Assembly (NCBI GenBank): GCA_019739215.1
Contig: JAHHDR010000024.1
Span: 124,001-188,000 of the forward strand
Source of the DNA: Rhizobium sp.
GTDB lineage: Bacteria; Pseudomonadota; Alphaproteobacteria; Rhizobiales; Rhizobiaceae
DNA: 64,000 nt
Direction: 5' to 3'
Under the pieces are notes generated by a model that saw nothing but the letters and a program-made list of their open reading frames with translations, did not search any database and was not told where the DNA came from. The position numbers and the translations under genes were made by a program. Positions 1 through 7,578 of the stretch are shown here, piece after piece. Each line of letters starts with the position of its first letter. Positions within the stretch are counted from its first letter, which is position 1.

Positions 1-511
1 GGAAAAAGCGCGAGGCAAAGAAGCCCGGCGCACCGGCGGAGGCATCATGGATGATGCCGGGCTCGCGATAGAGGTCGCCGCCCGCCACGCTGAGGTGGCA
101 GGTGCCATGCTCGCCGAGCCAGGCGGCAAGCGGCATGGAATTGGTCCAGATCCGAAGGTTGCGGTGCGCGAGCAGCGTGCCGAGCTGATAGCAGGTCGAT
201 CCCGCATGGACTATGAGGGAGTCCCCGTCGCGGATCAGGGCTGCGGCCTTTTCCGCAATCGCGCGCTTGGCCTCGACCGCGATGTCACGGTTCTCGTCGA
301 ACGGTTTTGCCGCCAGCCGGCTGTTGGACGCCTCGCCGGCCGAGATGCCGCCATAAACCTTGCGGGCGCGACCGAGCTCATGAAGCTTGTCGATGTCGCG
401 GCGGATGGTGGCGGGCGACACACCGAGCCGCTCCTGCAGATCCCGCACGGATGCGAAGGGGGTCTCGCGCAAGAGATCGACGATAGCCTTGTGACGGTCG
501 GTGTCGTTCAC
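1..511 (-). CDS. DeoR-family transcriptional regulator (3' part off window)
   Basis: Sugar-catabolism repressor of the DeoR/GlpR type. The visible 170 residues start at a GTG at 511 preceded by a GGGAGGACACC ribosome-binding site. Residues about 17-45 form a winged helix-turn-helix (SVRDLQERLGVSPATIRRD) that is textbook DeoR. The following segment (around residues 75-130) has the start of the DeoRC sensor domain, with the IVHAGSTCYQLG phosphate-loop-like motif expected to bind a sugar phosphate. The C-terminus lies beyond position 1. It diverges from an aldolase/kinase/phosphatase set, so it probably represses that set and is relieved by a phosphorylated intermediate (inference). No ATG start fits better. 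Confidence 0.9.
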   Translation of the reverse strand, partial: MNDTDRHKAIVDLLRETPFASVRDLQERLGVSPATIRRDIDKLHELGRARKVYGGISAGEASNSRLAAKPFDENRDIAVEAKRAIAEKAAALIRDGDSLIVHAGSTCYQLGTLLAHRNLRIWTNSMPLAAWLGEHGTCHLSVAGGDLYREPGIIHDASAGAPGFFASRFF

Positions 512-565
512 GGTGTCCTCCCGGCGCCTCCCGCGCCGAATGAGGAAAGATAATCACACTAGCGC

Positions 566-579
566 CGCTTGATCAAGCG
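566..579. promoter_or_regulatory. 14-bp perfect palindrome, candidate DeoR operator
   Basis: CGCTTGATCAAGCG is a perfect 14-bp palindrome in the 196-bp gap between the divergent DeoR gene and the aldolase gene. A CGCTTGA half-site recurs at 600-606, overlapping the candidate -35 box. That layout suits a repressor acting on both promoters. Assignment to DeoR is inference from position. Confidence 0.5.
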
Positions 580-602
580 AGATGATTTAAAATCTTCACC
601 GC

Positions 603-631
603 TTGACGATATGTGATCATCAAAATACGAT
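603..631 (+). promoter_or_regulatory. Candidate sigma70 promoter for the aldolase-kinase-HAD operon
   Basis: TTGACG at 603-608 (5 of 6 to the -35 consensus), a 17-bp spacer and TACGAT at 626-631 (4 of 6) lie about 75 bp before the aldolase start, in an AT-richer patch. The -35 overlaps a CGCTTGA half-site of the nearby palindrome. Confidence 0.45.
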
Positions 632-707
632 GGCGACCAAAGATCGATCACGGCCATGATGTAATCTGACGGTCGTCGGCTTGAGCAGTTGGAGGAGGGA
701 GGCTCGT

Positions 708-1779
708 ATGCCTTCAGGCGTTGGGCAGGATTTCGAGGGCTTTCGCGCCCTGTCGAGGGATATCGGCCGCGATATGCTCAAGACGCAGGGCGCGGGTGGC
801 AACACCTCCTTCAAGCGTAACGGCATCATGTGGGTGAAGGCGTCCGGCACCTGGCTGGCCGAGGCTGCCGATCGCGACATCATGGTGCCCGTTGAGGTCG
901 CGCCGCTGGTCGAGGCCCTCCGCCGGAGCGACCCGCGTGCCGAAAAGGCGACCGATTTTGTCGTCGCCGCACTCAACGGCTCCGGCTTGCGGCCCTCGAT
1001 CGAGACGAGTTTTTCACGCGGTATTGCCGCAGCCGGTGATCGCCCACTATCACTGCGTCAATGCGATCGCGATCTCGGTGCTCGAAAATCGCGATGCGCT
1101 GATAGCCGAGCGTATGACGGCGCTGCCCGACCTGCGTTGGGCGACCATCCCCTATCGTCGCCCCGGCACGCCGCTGGCACTGGAAATCGACCGCGTGGCC
1201 GGCGACCGGCCGGACGTGCTGATCCTCTATAATCACGGGATCATCGTCTGTGGCGAGACGGTTGACGACGTTCGCGCACGCATCGACCGCGTCACATCGG
1301 CGCTCTCCATGCCGAAGCGTCCCGGCACGCAAGCGGATGTTGCAGCCCTCAACCAACTGGCCGCGGATTCCGAATTCCACGCAGCCGAGGACGCTGAAAG
1401 CCACAAGACCGCGCTTGACGAGGCCAGTCTCGCCTTCGCCACCGGCGGCTCGCTCTATCCTGATCATGTGATCTTTCTTGGCACCGAGATCGGCATCCTC
1501 GCCGATGGCGAGACCGTGGCCGGCTTTGCGGCCGCGCGCGAGCCAGCCGGCAAGGCGATGCCCAAGCTGCTGCTGGCGCCGGGCAAGGGCGTACTGCTCG
1601 CCAATGAATTGACATCGGGCGGCCGTGTCATGGCGCGATGCCTGGCGGAGGTCGTCTCCCGCATTCCCGCCGGACAGACCCCGGTCTATCTCGACGGCGC
1701 CCAGGAATACGAACTGACCCACTGGGAGGCCGAGCAGTACCGGCAGGCGCTGGATCGCAAGGCGAGCCTGAAGGCATGA
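708..1779 (+). pseudogene. Class II aldolase/adducin-family protein, frameshifted
   Basis: Predicted zinc class II aldolase of the larger COG3347-like type (about 356 residues after repair, against about 215 for FucA). Start ATG 708 follows GGAGGAGGGAGG. The first frame carries the phosphate-binding GAGGNTS and KASGTW motifs and runs out of register after about residue 102. The downstream frame resumes with the zinc-ligand HYH segment and YNHGIIVCG. The break is at the five-T run 1010-1014; four Ts would restore one reading frame. Its stop overlaps the kinase start (ATGA), so the set is one operon. The expected role is aldol cleavage of the sugar phosphate made by the neighbouring kinase. It may be a sequencing error or a real lesion. 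Confidence 0.85.
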
Positions 1780-3053
1780 GCAAAGCCCGGGCGCCCGCCG
1801 TCGCCATCGGCATCGATCTCGGCACGTCGGGCGTGCGCGCGGCGGCGGTCGCAGCAGATGGTACGGTGCTTCATCTGGCGGCCTGCCCCCATGCCGATAC
1901 CGCGGCCGGTCGCGATCCGTCGTCCTGGTGGCACGGCGTCGAGCACTGTCTGGGCGCGCTGGCGCGACACGTTTCCCTGTCAGGCATCCGTGGCCTCGCG
2001 GTCGACGGAACCTCCGGCACGATGCTCGCCGTGGACGAGGCCGGCAGACCGCTGGGTGACGTGCTGATGTATAACGACCCCTGCCCGGACGGCGCCATAG
2101 TCGAACGGATCGGCGACGTGGCACCCGATGGCAGTCCCGCGAGGGGCGCGACCTCGGCACTGGCGCGGGCGATCTATCTCTCTCGTCTCGATGGTGTCCA
2201 CAAGGTCATCCATCAGGCCGACTGGATCTTGTGGCAACTGGGGCTGAGCATTGCGGTCTCGGACGAGAACAACACGCTCAAGACAGGCTATGATCTCGGC
2301 GCGGAAGCCTGGCCAGCCTGGCTCGAAACCGCCGGCATGGATGCCGGTCTCCTGCCGCAGGTCCGCCGTGCCGGTGCGCCGATCGCCGAGATCGGCGGCG
2401 GCGGCCGGCGCTTCGGCTTGCCCCACGGCGCGATGCTGCATGCCGGGACCACGGATGGTTGTGCGTCCTTCCTTGCCACAGGCGCCTTGGAGATCGGCGA
2501 CGGCGTCACCGCGCTGGGTTCGACACTGGTGCTGAAGCTCGCCTGTGCCGCGCCGATCAATTCCAGTGCCTATGGCATCTATTCTCATCGTGTGCTGGAC
2601 TTCTGGCTGGCCGGCGGCGCGTCCAATTCCGGCGGCGCCGTGATCCGTAGCCTGTTCGACGAGAGTTCGCTTGCGCAGTTGACGTCGGCGCTCGACCCGG
2701 ACCGGCCGACGGGCCTCGCCTATTACCCGCTGCTGCGTCCGGGCGAGCGGTTTCCGGTCAATGATCCCAGCTATCCACCGGTGCTCGAGCCGCGGCCTGC
2801 GGATGAGGCGACCTTCTTCCAGGCCGTGCTTGAAGGCATGACCCGTATCGAGAAATCCGGCTATGACAGGCTTGCTGACCTCGGCGGGCCCCGTCTGCGC
2901 TCTGTGCGCTCGGTCGGAGGCGGCGCCGCCAATGCCGGCTGGATGCGAATGCGCGAACGGGCGCTCGGCGTGCCCTGCCTCGAGCCGCGCTCGGCGGAGG
3001 CAGCCGTCGGAACGGCATCGCTGGTGCTCGCTGGACAGGAGCGCTTGATATGA
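1776..3053 (+). CDS. FGGY-family carbohydrate kinase
   Basis: ATP-dependent kinase for a ketose or polyol, cytoplasmic, 425 residues. The N-terminal ATPase motif GIDLGTSGVRAA is near residues 11-22 (Asp14), a second-domain TTDGCASF motif lies mid-protein, and SVGGGAANAGW near the C-terminus is the adenosine-binding FGGY signature. Start ATG 1776 overlaps the aldolase stop. Its own stop overlaps the HAD gene start (ATGA at 3050), indicating translational coupling. The aldolase-kinase pairing resembles fucose, rhamnose and pentulose pathways. The exact sugar cannot be told from sequence. Confidence 0.9.
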   Translation: MSKARAPAVAIGIDLGTSGVRAAAVAADGTVLHLAACPHADTAAGRDPSSWWHGVEHCLGALARHVSLSGIRGLAVDGTSGTMLAVDEAGRPLGDVLMYNDPCPDGAIVERIGDVAPDGSPARGATSALARAIYLSRLDGVHKVIHQADWILWQLGLSIAVSDENNTLKTGYDLGAEAWPAWLETAGMDAGLLPQVRRAGAPIAEIGGGGRRFGLPHGAMLHAGTTDGCASFLATGALEIGDGVTALGSTLVLKLACAAPINSSAYGIYSHRVLDFWLAGGASNSGGAVIRSLFDESSLAQLTSALDPDRPTGLAYYPLLRPGERFPVNDPSYPPVLEPRPADEATFFQAVLEGMTRIEKSGYDRLADLGGPRLRSVRSVGGGAANAGWMRMRERALGVPCLEPRSAEAAVGTASLVLAGQERLI

Positions 3054-3892
3054 CGCTTGCCCCGGGCGTGACGCTTGAACAACTGGCTGCGCGATACAGC
3101 ACTTTCTTCATCGACCAGTTTGGCGTGCTGCGTGACGATCGGGCGGCCTATCCCGGCGCCAACGACGGCCTGCTGTTCCTCAAGTCTCTCGGCAAGACCA
3201 TCATCATACTCTCGAATTCCGGGCGTAGCGGCGACTACAATGCCGAACGCTTCGTCCGGCTGGGCTTTGCGCGCGCGGGTTTCGACCGGTTTCTCACCTC
3301 TGGCGATGTGGCGTACGAGATTTTGAAGCGAGAAGCCAGTGACGTGGGCCGTCCGCGGCGCTGCCTCACGATCTCCAGCGCCGACGACCACGATCTGTCC
3401 GACCGGCTCGGTTACGAAAACGTCGAGGACGCTTCCATTGCCGACCTTATCATCATTTCTGGCAGTCAGGGCGAAACCATACCGATGGAGCTCTATGAAG
3501 AGCGTTTGCGTCCGGCTGCGGCCCGTGGCGTACCCTGCTATTGCACCAACCCCGATCGGCACAAGCTCGCAAACGGCGCGACTGTGGCGGGTGCAGGCAG
3601 AATCGCACTGGCCTATCAGAAACTCGGCGGCACGATTCGCTGGTTCGGCAAACCTCATTCCGCCATCTACGAGCATGCACTCACGCTGGCCAGTCCGCAG
3701 GTTGCATCCGATGTCGTCTGCGTCGGAGACAGTATCGAGCATGACATCGCCGGAGCCCGCCAAGCAGGCTTGGCATCCTGCCTGGTTCGTACCGGCATTC
3801 TCGCCGGCATGCCAGCCCCGGATCTCGCGGCACTTTCCGATCGGTTCAGCGCCCTGCCGGACTATCTGATGGCAAGCTTTCGGCGCAGGTAA
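3050..3892 (+). CDS. HAD-superfamily class IIA hydrolase (TIGR01459-like)
   Basis: Sugar-phosphate or nucleotide phosphatase-type protein of 280 residues. Motif I is FFIDQFGVLRD with nucleophile Asp22; the usual second Asp is replaced by Phe, as is common in this subfamily, where DxWGV is typical. Motif II is ILSNSGR near residue 61, and motif IV VCVGDSIEHDIAGARQAGL is near residue 225. Overlap with the kinase stop places it third in the aldolase operon, where it might remove a dead-end phosphorylated sugar. Activity is inferred. Confidence 0.85.
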   Translation: MTLAPGVTLEQLAARYSTFFIDQFGVLRDDRAAYPGANDGLLFLKSLGKTIIILSNSGRSGDYNAERFVRLGFARAGFDRFLTSGDVAYEILKREASDVGRPRRCLTISSADDHDLSDRLGYENVEDASIADLIIISGSQGETIPMELYEERLRPAAARGVPCYCTNPDRHKLANGATVAGAGRIALAYQKLGGTIRWFGKPHSAIYEHALTLASPQVASDVVCVGDSIEHDIAGARQAGLASCLVRTGILAGMPAPDLAALSDRFSALPDYLMASFRRR

Positions 3893-3942
3893 TGGCGGAC
3901 AGACGCCGACCCGGATTGTTCGTGCGCATCAGCCGAGATTGA

Positions 3943-4431
3943 CTATCGCGGGCGACTTTCCTGGGCCTCGATGTAGGCTTTGGCCCACTCGGCGAGGGGG
4001 CCAGTGCCGGAGGCATGTTGCCGTATCGCTTCCATGCCACGCTGCTGGAGCTCCGAATTGGTCGGCGCCTTGCCAATTCCGGTCTGCTCCGTTCTCGTGT
4101 CGGTGCGGGGGTCATCCATGCCATCGACAGAGCCAGTGGCAGCGCTGCTCGACTGGTCCATCCTCGCGGCGATCACGATCATCGAGCCGATCGCATTGCC
4201 AGCCTTGAAGATGTCGTCCGTATGACCGGTGCGTCGTCTCACGATCTTGACGGGAGCAACCGGCTCGACCGGAACGGTAGACCTTGCCTGGCCTGTGAGT
4301 ACAGTGACGGCGTGGGTCGCCAGTGAATTGACACTTGATATCATGGTGCGTCCCAGCGATCGATAATCTGTGAGAAGCAGTAGCGGTCGCATCAGGCTGT
4401 TCGCCGATGAACCATGCTCGCTTTCAATCAT
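3943..4431 (-). CDS. Hypothetical protein
   Basis: I do not recognise this 162-residue protein. It has no signal peptide, no clear membrane segment and no known motif. The C-terminal third (NSELQQRGMEAIRQHASG followed by LAEWAKAYIEAQ) looks like ordinary amphipathic helices, and codon choice is moderately GC3-rich, which supports a real gene. There is no good ribosome-binding site before 4431; an internal ATG at MISSVNSL is an alternative start. It stands alone, convergent with the HAD gene. Confidence 0.45.
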   Translation of the reverse strand: MIESEHGSSANSLMRPLLLLTDYRSLGRTMISSVNSLATHAVTVLTGQARSTVPVEPVAPVKIVRRRTGHTDDIFKAGNAIGSMIVIAARMDQSSSAATGSVDGMDDPRTDTRTEQTGIGKAPTNSELQQRGMEAIRQHASGTGPLAEWAKAYIEAQESRPR

Positions 4432-4655
4432 ACGATATGGATTTTAAGAAAATGTTAACTGACTGCGTGAGGTGGGGGCCGAAGTGGCGACCAAGCGCGC
4501 TCGCAGGTCTTCCATGAGACCGGGGTAGCCGCCGACGCGTCTCCGGGTTCCGCTCGGTGTTCCCGCCCGCCCGAGGTGATTCAACGGGTGTGGCTGTCCA
4601 TGTGGAGAAACGTGGCATCGGCTTTTCGCTTCGCAGGGGGTCCGTTTCTCATCTC

Positions 4656-4682
4656 GCCCGACAGCGTTCGTCGGGCTTTCTG
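4656..4682 (+). terminator. Intrinsic terminator in plus orientation
   Basis: GCCCGAC (4656-4662), a 7-nt loop and GTCGGGC (4670-4676) form a perfect stem followed by TTTCTG. The T-tract is on the plus strand only, yet both flanking genes are on the minus strand and no plus-strand gene ends here. Confidence 0.55.
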
Positions 4683-4693
4683 CGTTCGGAGAT

Positions 4694-6343
4694 TCAATCG
4701 TCCTGGGTCGCGACCTGAACTGACCTGACCCGCTTCTCCTGCCCCGGCTCGCCTTGCGCGTTGATGCGATAGGCGAACTGAGCGCGCGTGACACCAAGCA
4801 TGCGCGCGGCGGCAGAGAGATTGCCGTCCGCGCGTTCCAGCGCCGCCAGGTAGATCGACCGTTCGAAATCCGGCAGGCTGAACATCGGGGCTCCCATCGC
4901 CATGTCGACGAGATCGGCCATGGGTGCGGCAACGCCGGCTTTGGCGGACGGCGGAATTCGAGTTTCGATCTCCCGGGCGGACATCGGATTTTCGTTGGAA
5001 CGGTCCGCCAGGGCGGCACTGAGCACCGAGCGCATCTCGTGTAGATTGCCTGGCCAGGCATGGTCCGCAATCGTTCTTCTCGCCCTGTCGTCCAGGCCCG
5101 GCACCTCCAGGTTCATCCGGGCGGCCAGTATCGGCAGCAACGCGCTGGCGATGTCGGCCACGTCTTCTGCCCGATCGGAAAAACGCGGCAACCTGATGGT
5201 CAGGGCGCCCAGGGCGGACCGAAGTTCCGGTGCCAGGCCCGCAGTGGTGCTTGCGGTTGTGCCCACCCCGTCACCGTCGGAAATTGCAATGATGCGCGGC
5301 CCGGCATTGAAGATGCCTTCCTCGATGGACCGCGCCAGCTGCGGCTGGATGGCAGCGGGAACATTGTCGACGCCTTCGATCAGGATAGTGTCGCGCACCC
5401 GGTTTCGCTTGCCGACTTTGCCGGGCCGCGCGATCTCGACGCAGAATTGAAGGTCGATCTCGGCACCGAAGATCCGGCGCATCTCCGCCACCGGGCTGCC
5501 GGACGCCTGATGCAGGAACTGCGCCGCCCGGCTTCGGCCCGTGCCCGGTGCGCCCGATATCAGGACAGGCAGCGCCATCGGCGCCATCCGGTCCAGATCA
5601 GCCCGGATGGGGCTCAGCATCAGGCGGTCGAGATCGGACAGCGCGCGTCCGGCGCTGCCGGCGCCGGACTTGCGCAGGGGTCCGGCGCTGGCCGGGTTCG
5701 CCGGGGCGATGATCCGATCCCGGAACAGCGCGACATCGGCATCGTCGGCGCCCCACCCTTCGGCATGCTTGCCGACCACGCGGCAATGGCTATGGCCCTG
5801 GCCGGCGCATTCGACTTCCTTGTAGACGATCAGCGTGTCGAAGAACTCGCTTGCATAGCCCGAGGCATAGCCGAGCTGCGTCCAGCATACCGGATCAGTG
5901 GAAGGACGGTTGCCCTGGCACTCGGCCGCCTCGAGGCTGTCGTGCCAGAGGAACTCGGCGGTGAGCTTCTTCTTGCGGAAATCGTAGGTGTTGTACACGG
6001 TTTCGACCCGCACGACGCCGCTGAACGTATGAAGTCGGGTGCCAGCCGTAAACGCGTCGCGCGCTTCGAGATTGGGCCAGCTGGCGCGGACGAAACGCGC
6101 ATCGGCCTGCCCGGACAGGAAGCCCACCCGCATCAGAAAGATGCGCGCCTCCTGCGATCCGAGCAGGCTGACAAGCTCGCGCCGGAGTTCGCTGCTGGCC
6201 GTGGCGCGCTGCATGACGATGCGCGCGCCGTTGAGGCTGATCTTGCCGTTGCTGGGATTGAACACGATGTTCGAGAGCAGTTCCCGGACCGTGGGATTGC
6301 CGCCGCGATCCAGCACTTTCGACAGCTCGATCGGAACCCTCAT
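4694..6343 (-). CDS. XylR/DmpR-type phenol-sensing regulator with degenerate AAA+ domain
   Basis: Regulator of 549 residues. Start ATG 6343 is chosen over GTG 6367 because GGGAGGGCAGGAG precedes it. Residues 1-200 are XylR_N plus V4R. His105 and Trp133 sit where MopR binds phenol, and Cys153, Glu176, Cys179 and Cys187 keep the zinc-site spacing (alignment by eye from memory). Residues 240-450 are AAA+-like but broken: Walker A reads GAPGTGRS (264-271, Lys to Arg), no GAFTGA loop exists, and Walker B reads TILIEGVDN (319-327). A WPGNLHEMR segment and a C-terminal Fis-type helix-turn-helix (LSAAARMLGVTRAQFAYRI) remain. It diverges from the SDR/LIV/monooxygenase cluster and probably controls it in response to a phenolic effector. 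Confidence 0.88.
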   Translation of the reverse strand: MRVPIELSKVLDRGGNPTVRELLSNIVFNPSNGKISLNGARIVMQRATASSELRRELVSLLGSQEARIFLMRVGFLSGQADARFVRASWPNLEARDAFTAGTRLHTFSGVVRVETVYNTYDFRKKKLTAEFLWHDSLEAAECQGNRPSTDPVCWTQLGYASGYASEFFDTLIVYKEVECAGQGHSHCRVVGKHAEGWGADDADVALFRDRIIAPANPASAGPLRKSGAGSAGRALSDLDRLMLSPIRADLDRMAPMALPVLISGAPGTGRSRAAQFLHQASGSPVAEMRRIFGAEIDLQFCVEIARPGKVGKRNRVRDTILIEGVDNVPAAIQPQLARSIEEGIFNAGPRIIAISDGDGVGTTASTTAGLAPELRSALGALTIRLPRFSDRAEDVADIASALLPILAARMNLEVPGLDDRARRTIADHAWPGNLHEMRSVLSAALADRSNENPMSAREIETRIPPSAKAGVAAPMADLVDMAMGAPMFSLPDFERSIYLAALERADGNLSAAARMLGVTRAQFAYRINAQGEPGQEKRVRSVQVATQDD

Positions 6344-6388
6344 CTCCTGCCCTCCCCTGAGCACCACCCGTCCTGCAGCTTCATCAAT

Positions 6389-6404
6389 TTCATCAAATGA
6401 TCAA
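6389..6404. promoter_or_regulatory. DmpR/XylR-like upstream activating sequence
   Basis: TTCATCAAATGATCAA matches 14 of 16 positions of TTGATCAATTGATCAA, the XylR/DmpR-type site as I remember it. It lies 46 bp past the regulator start and 44 bp upstream of the candidate -35 of the divergent promoter. A second set of half-sites abuts it on the left. Confidence 0.5.
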
Positions 6405-6447
6405 GCACGATTTACCATTTCGTGTATCGCATGCGCGAAACCACACG

Positions 6448-6476
6448 TTGCAATGCAAGATGGGTGAAAAAATAAT
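6448..6476 (+). promoter_or_regulatory. Candidate sigma70 promoter for the SDR-LIV-monooxygenase cluster
   Basis: TTGCAA (6448-6453), 17-bp spacer, AATAAT (6471-6476; 5 of 6 to TATAAT). The -35 is inside the 11-bp dyad TTGCAATGCAA. It fits the idea that the neighbouring regulator, which lacks GAFTGA, works with sigma70 rather than sigma54. Confidence 0.5.
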
Positions 6477-6680
6477 TTATCTATTTCAATGATTTATGCT
6501 TTTCGCCTCGGCGATTTCCGGTGCTTCGATCAGCCATTTGACAGCGTCATGCCATTGGTCGCTCTAATCATGCAGGGAGATGGGATTGCTGCTTCCACGG
6601 CGCGGATTGTGCCTTCGAAGGTTGCGGCGGCGCGGGGGACGAGCCCTGCGCGGATCATCGGGAGAGGCATCGGAGGAAGC

Positions 6681-7499
6681 ATGACGAGCTTGCAGGAAAT
6701 GTTCGACGTTCGGGGCAAGACGGTCATCGTGACCGGCGGGGCGAGCGGCATCGGCCGCGCCTATGCCGAGGTCATGGCCGACAACGGCGCGCGTGTTTGT
6801 GTGTTCGACCTGGATGCGAGCCGCCTTGATGCCGTCGTCGCAGAGATGGCGAGCAAGGGCGCCGATGTCTGGGGCATGGCAATCGACGTCAGCGACCGTG
6901 CAGCCATGGCATCGGCGTTCGATTCGGTGGCAGGTCGCACCGGCCGCATCGATGTGGTCTTCGCCAATGCCGGCATCGATGCCGGTCCCGGCTTCCTGTC
7001 GACCGAGGGCGGCCGTATCGCCGAAGGCGCGATCGACGTGCTGGACGATCATCACTGGGACAGAGTGATCGAGGTGAACCTCACCTCGGTCTACACCACC
7101 GTCAAGCACGCTGCCCGCCATATGAAGGCCACGGGCGGCGGGCGCATCGTCGTCACCTCGTCGATCGCGGCCCAGGTCAACGAGGCCATCGTCGGCACGC
7201 CCTACATGCCCGCCAAGGCCGGCGTCGACCATTTCGTGCGCCAGATGGCAATGGAGCTCGGCGTCCACAACATCCTGATCAACTGCATATCGCCCGGCCC
7301 GTTCATGACCAACATCGCCGGCGGCCGGCTGAAAATTCCCGCCGACCGCAAGGCCTTCGAAGGGCAGTCGCTGATCGGCCGGATCGGCGATCCCGAGGAC
7401 ATCAAGGGGCTGGCGCTCTACCTGGCCTCGCCCTGCTCGTCCTATGTGACGGGCAGCCAGATCGTCATCGACGGGGGCGCGATGCATCGCATCAAGTGA
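6681..7499 (+). CDS. Short-chain dehydrogenase/reductase (SDR)
   Basis: NAD(P)-dependent oxidoreductase of 272 residues. The cofactor motif TGGASGIG is at residues 18-25, NAG follows the fourth strand, the catalytic serine is in VTSSIAA, and Tyr175/Lys179 (YMPAK) complete the active site. Asp at the end of the second strand (VFDLDAS) favours NAD over NADP. The start at 6681 follows CGGAGGAAGC. As first gene downstream of the phenol-type regulator it probably oxidises an alcohol or cis-diol intermediate of the pathway served by the adjoining transporter. The substrate is unknown. Confidence 0.9.
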   Translation: MTSLQEMFDVRGKTVIVTGGASGIGRAYAEVMADNGARVCVFDLDASRLDAVVAEMASKGADVWGMAIDVSDRAAMASAFDSVAGRTGRIDVVFANAGIDAGPGFLSTEGGRIAEGAIDVLDDHHWDRVIEVNLTSVYTTVKHAARHMKATGGGRIVVTSSIAAQVNEAIVGTPYMPAKAGVDHFVRQMAMELGVHNILINCISPGPFMTNIAGGRLKIPADRKAFEGQSLIGRIGDPEDIKGLALYLASPCSSYVTGSQIVIDGGAMHRIK

Positions 7500-7509
7500 C
7501 AGTTCTGCA

Positions 7510-7552
7510 CGATCTTCGGCCGCGAGGAGGCGGCCGCGGATTGCGAAGATCG
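7510..7552 (+). other. Two-tier hairpin between SDR and binding-protein genes
   Basis: Outer stem CGATCTTCG (7510-7518) pairs with CGAAGATCG (7544-7552). An inner stem GGCCGC (7518-7523) pairs with GCGGCC (7530-7535). No T-tract follows, so it is more likely an RNA-processing or attenuation element than a terminator. Confidence 0.5.
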
Positions 7553-7578
7553 GAAGAGGAAACCAACGGGAGGAGACC

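Larger units (their letters stand above)
6344..6680. promoter_or_regulatory. Divergent control region between the phenol-type regulator and the SDR gene
   Basis: 337 bp without a gene, AT-rich at 6380-6500. It contains repeated TTCATCAA half-sites (6380-6387 and 6389-6396), a DmpR-like 16-bp element at 6389-6404, the dyad TTGCATGCAA-type element TTGCA-A-TGCAA at 6448-6458, and a sigma70-like promoter at 6448-6476. The remainder up to the SDR gene is a roughly 200-nt leader in which I see nothing further. Confidence 0.6.

Noticed and set aside
6598..6613. CGGCGCGGATTGTGCC as a sigma54 -24/-12 promoter for the SDR gene.
   Set aside because: GG and GC are 10 bp apart as required, but the -12 side reads TGTGC and other positions mismatch; such matches are common at this GC content and the regulator lacks GAFTGA.
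7545..7557. AGATCGGAAGAGG looks like the start of a sequencing adapter.
   Set aside because: It forms the right arm of a 9-bp hairpin with 7510-7518 and lies in a normal intergenic setting, so it is native sequence, not contamination.
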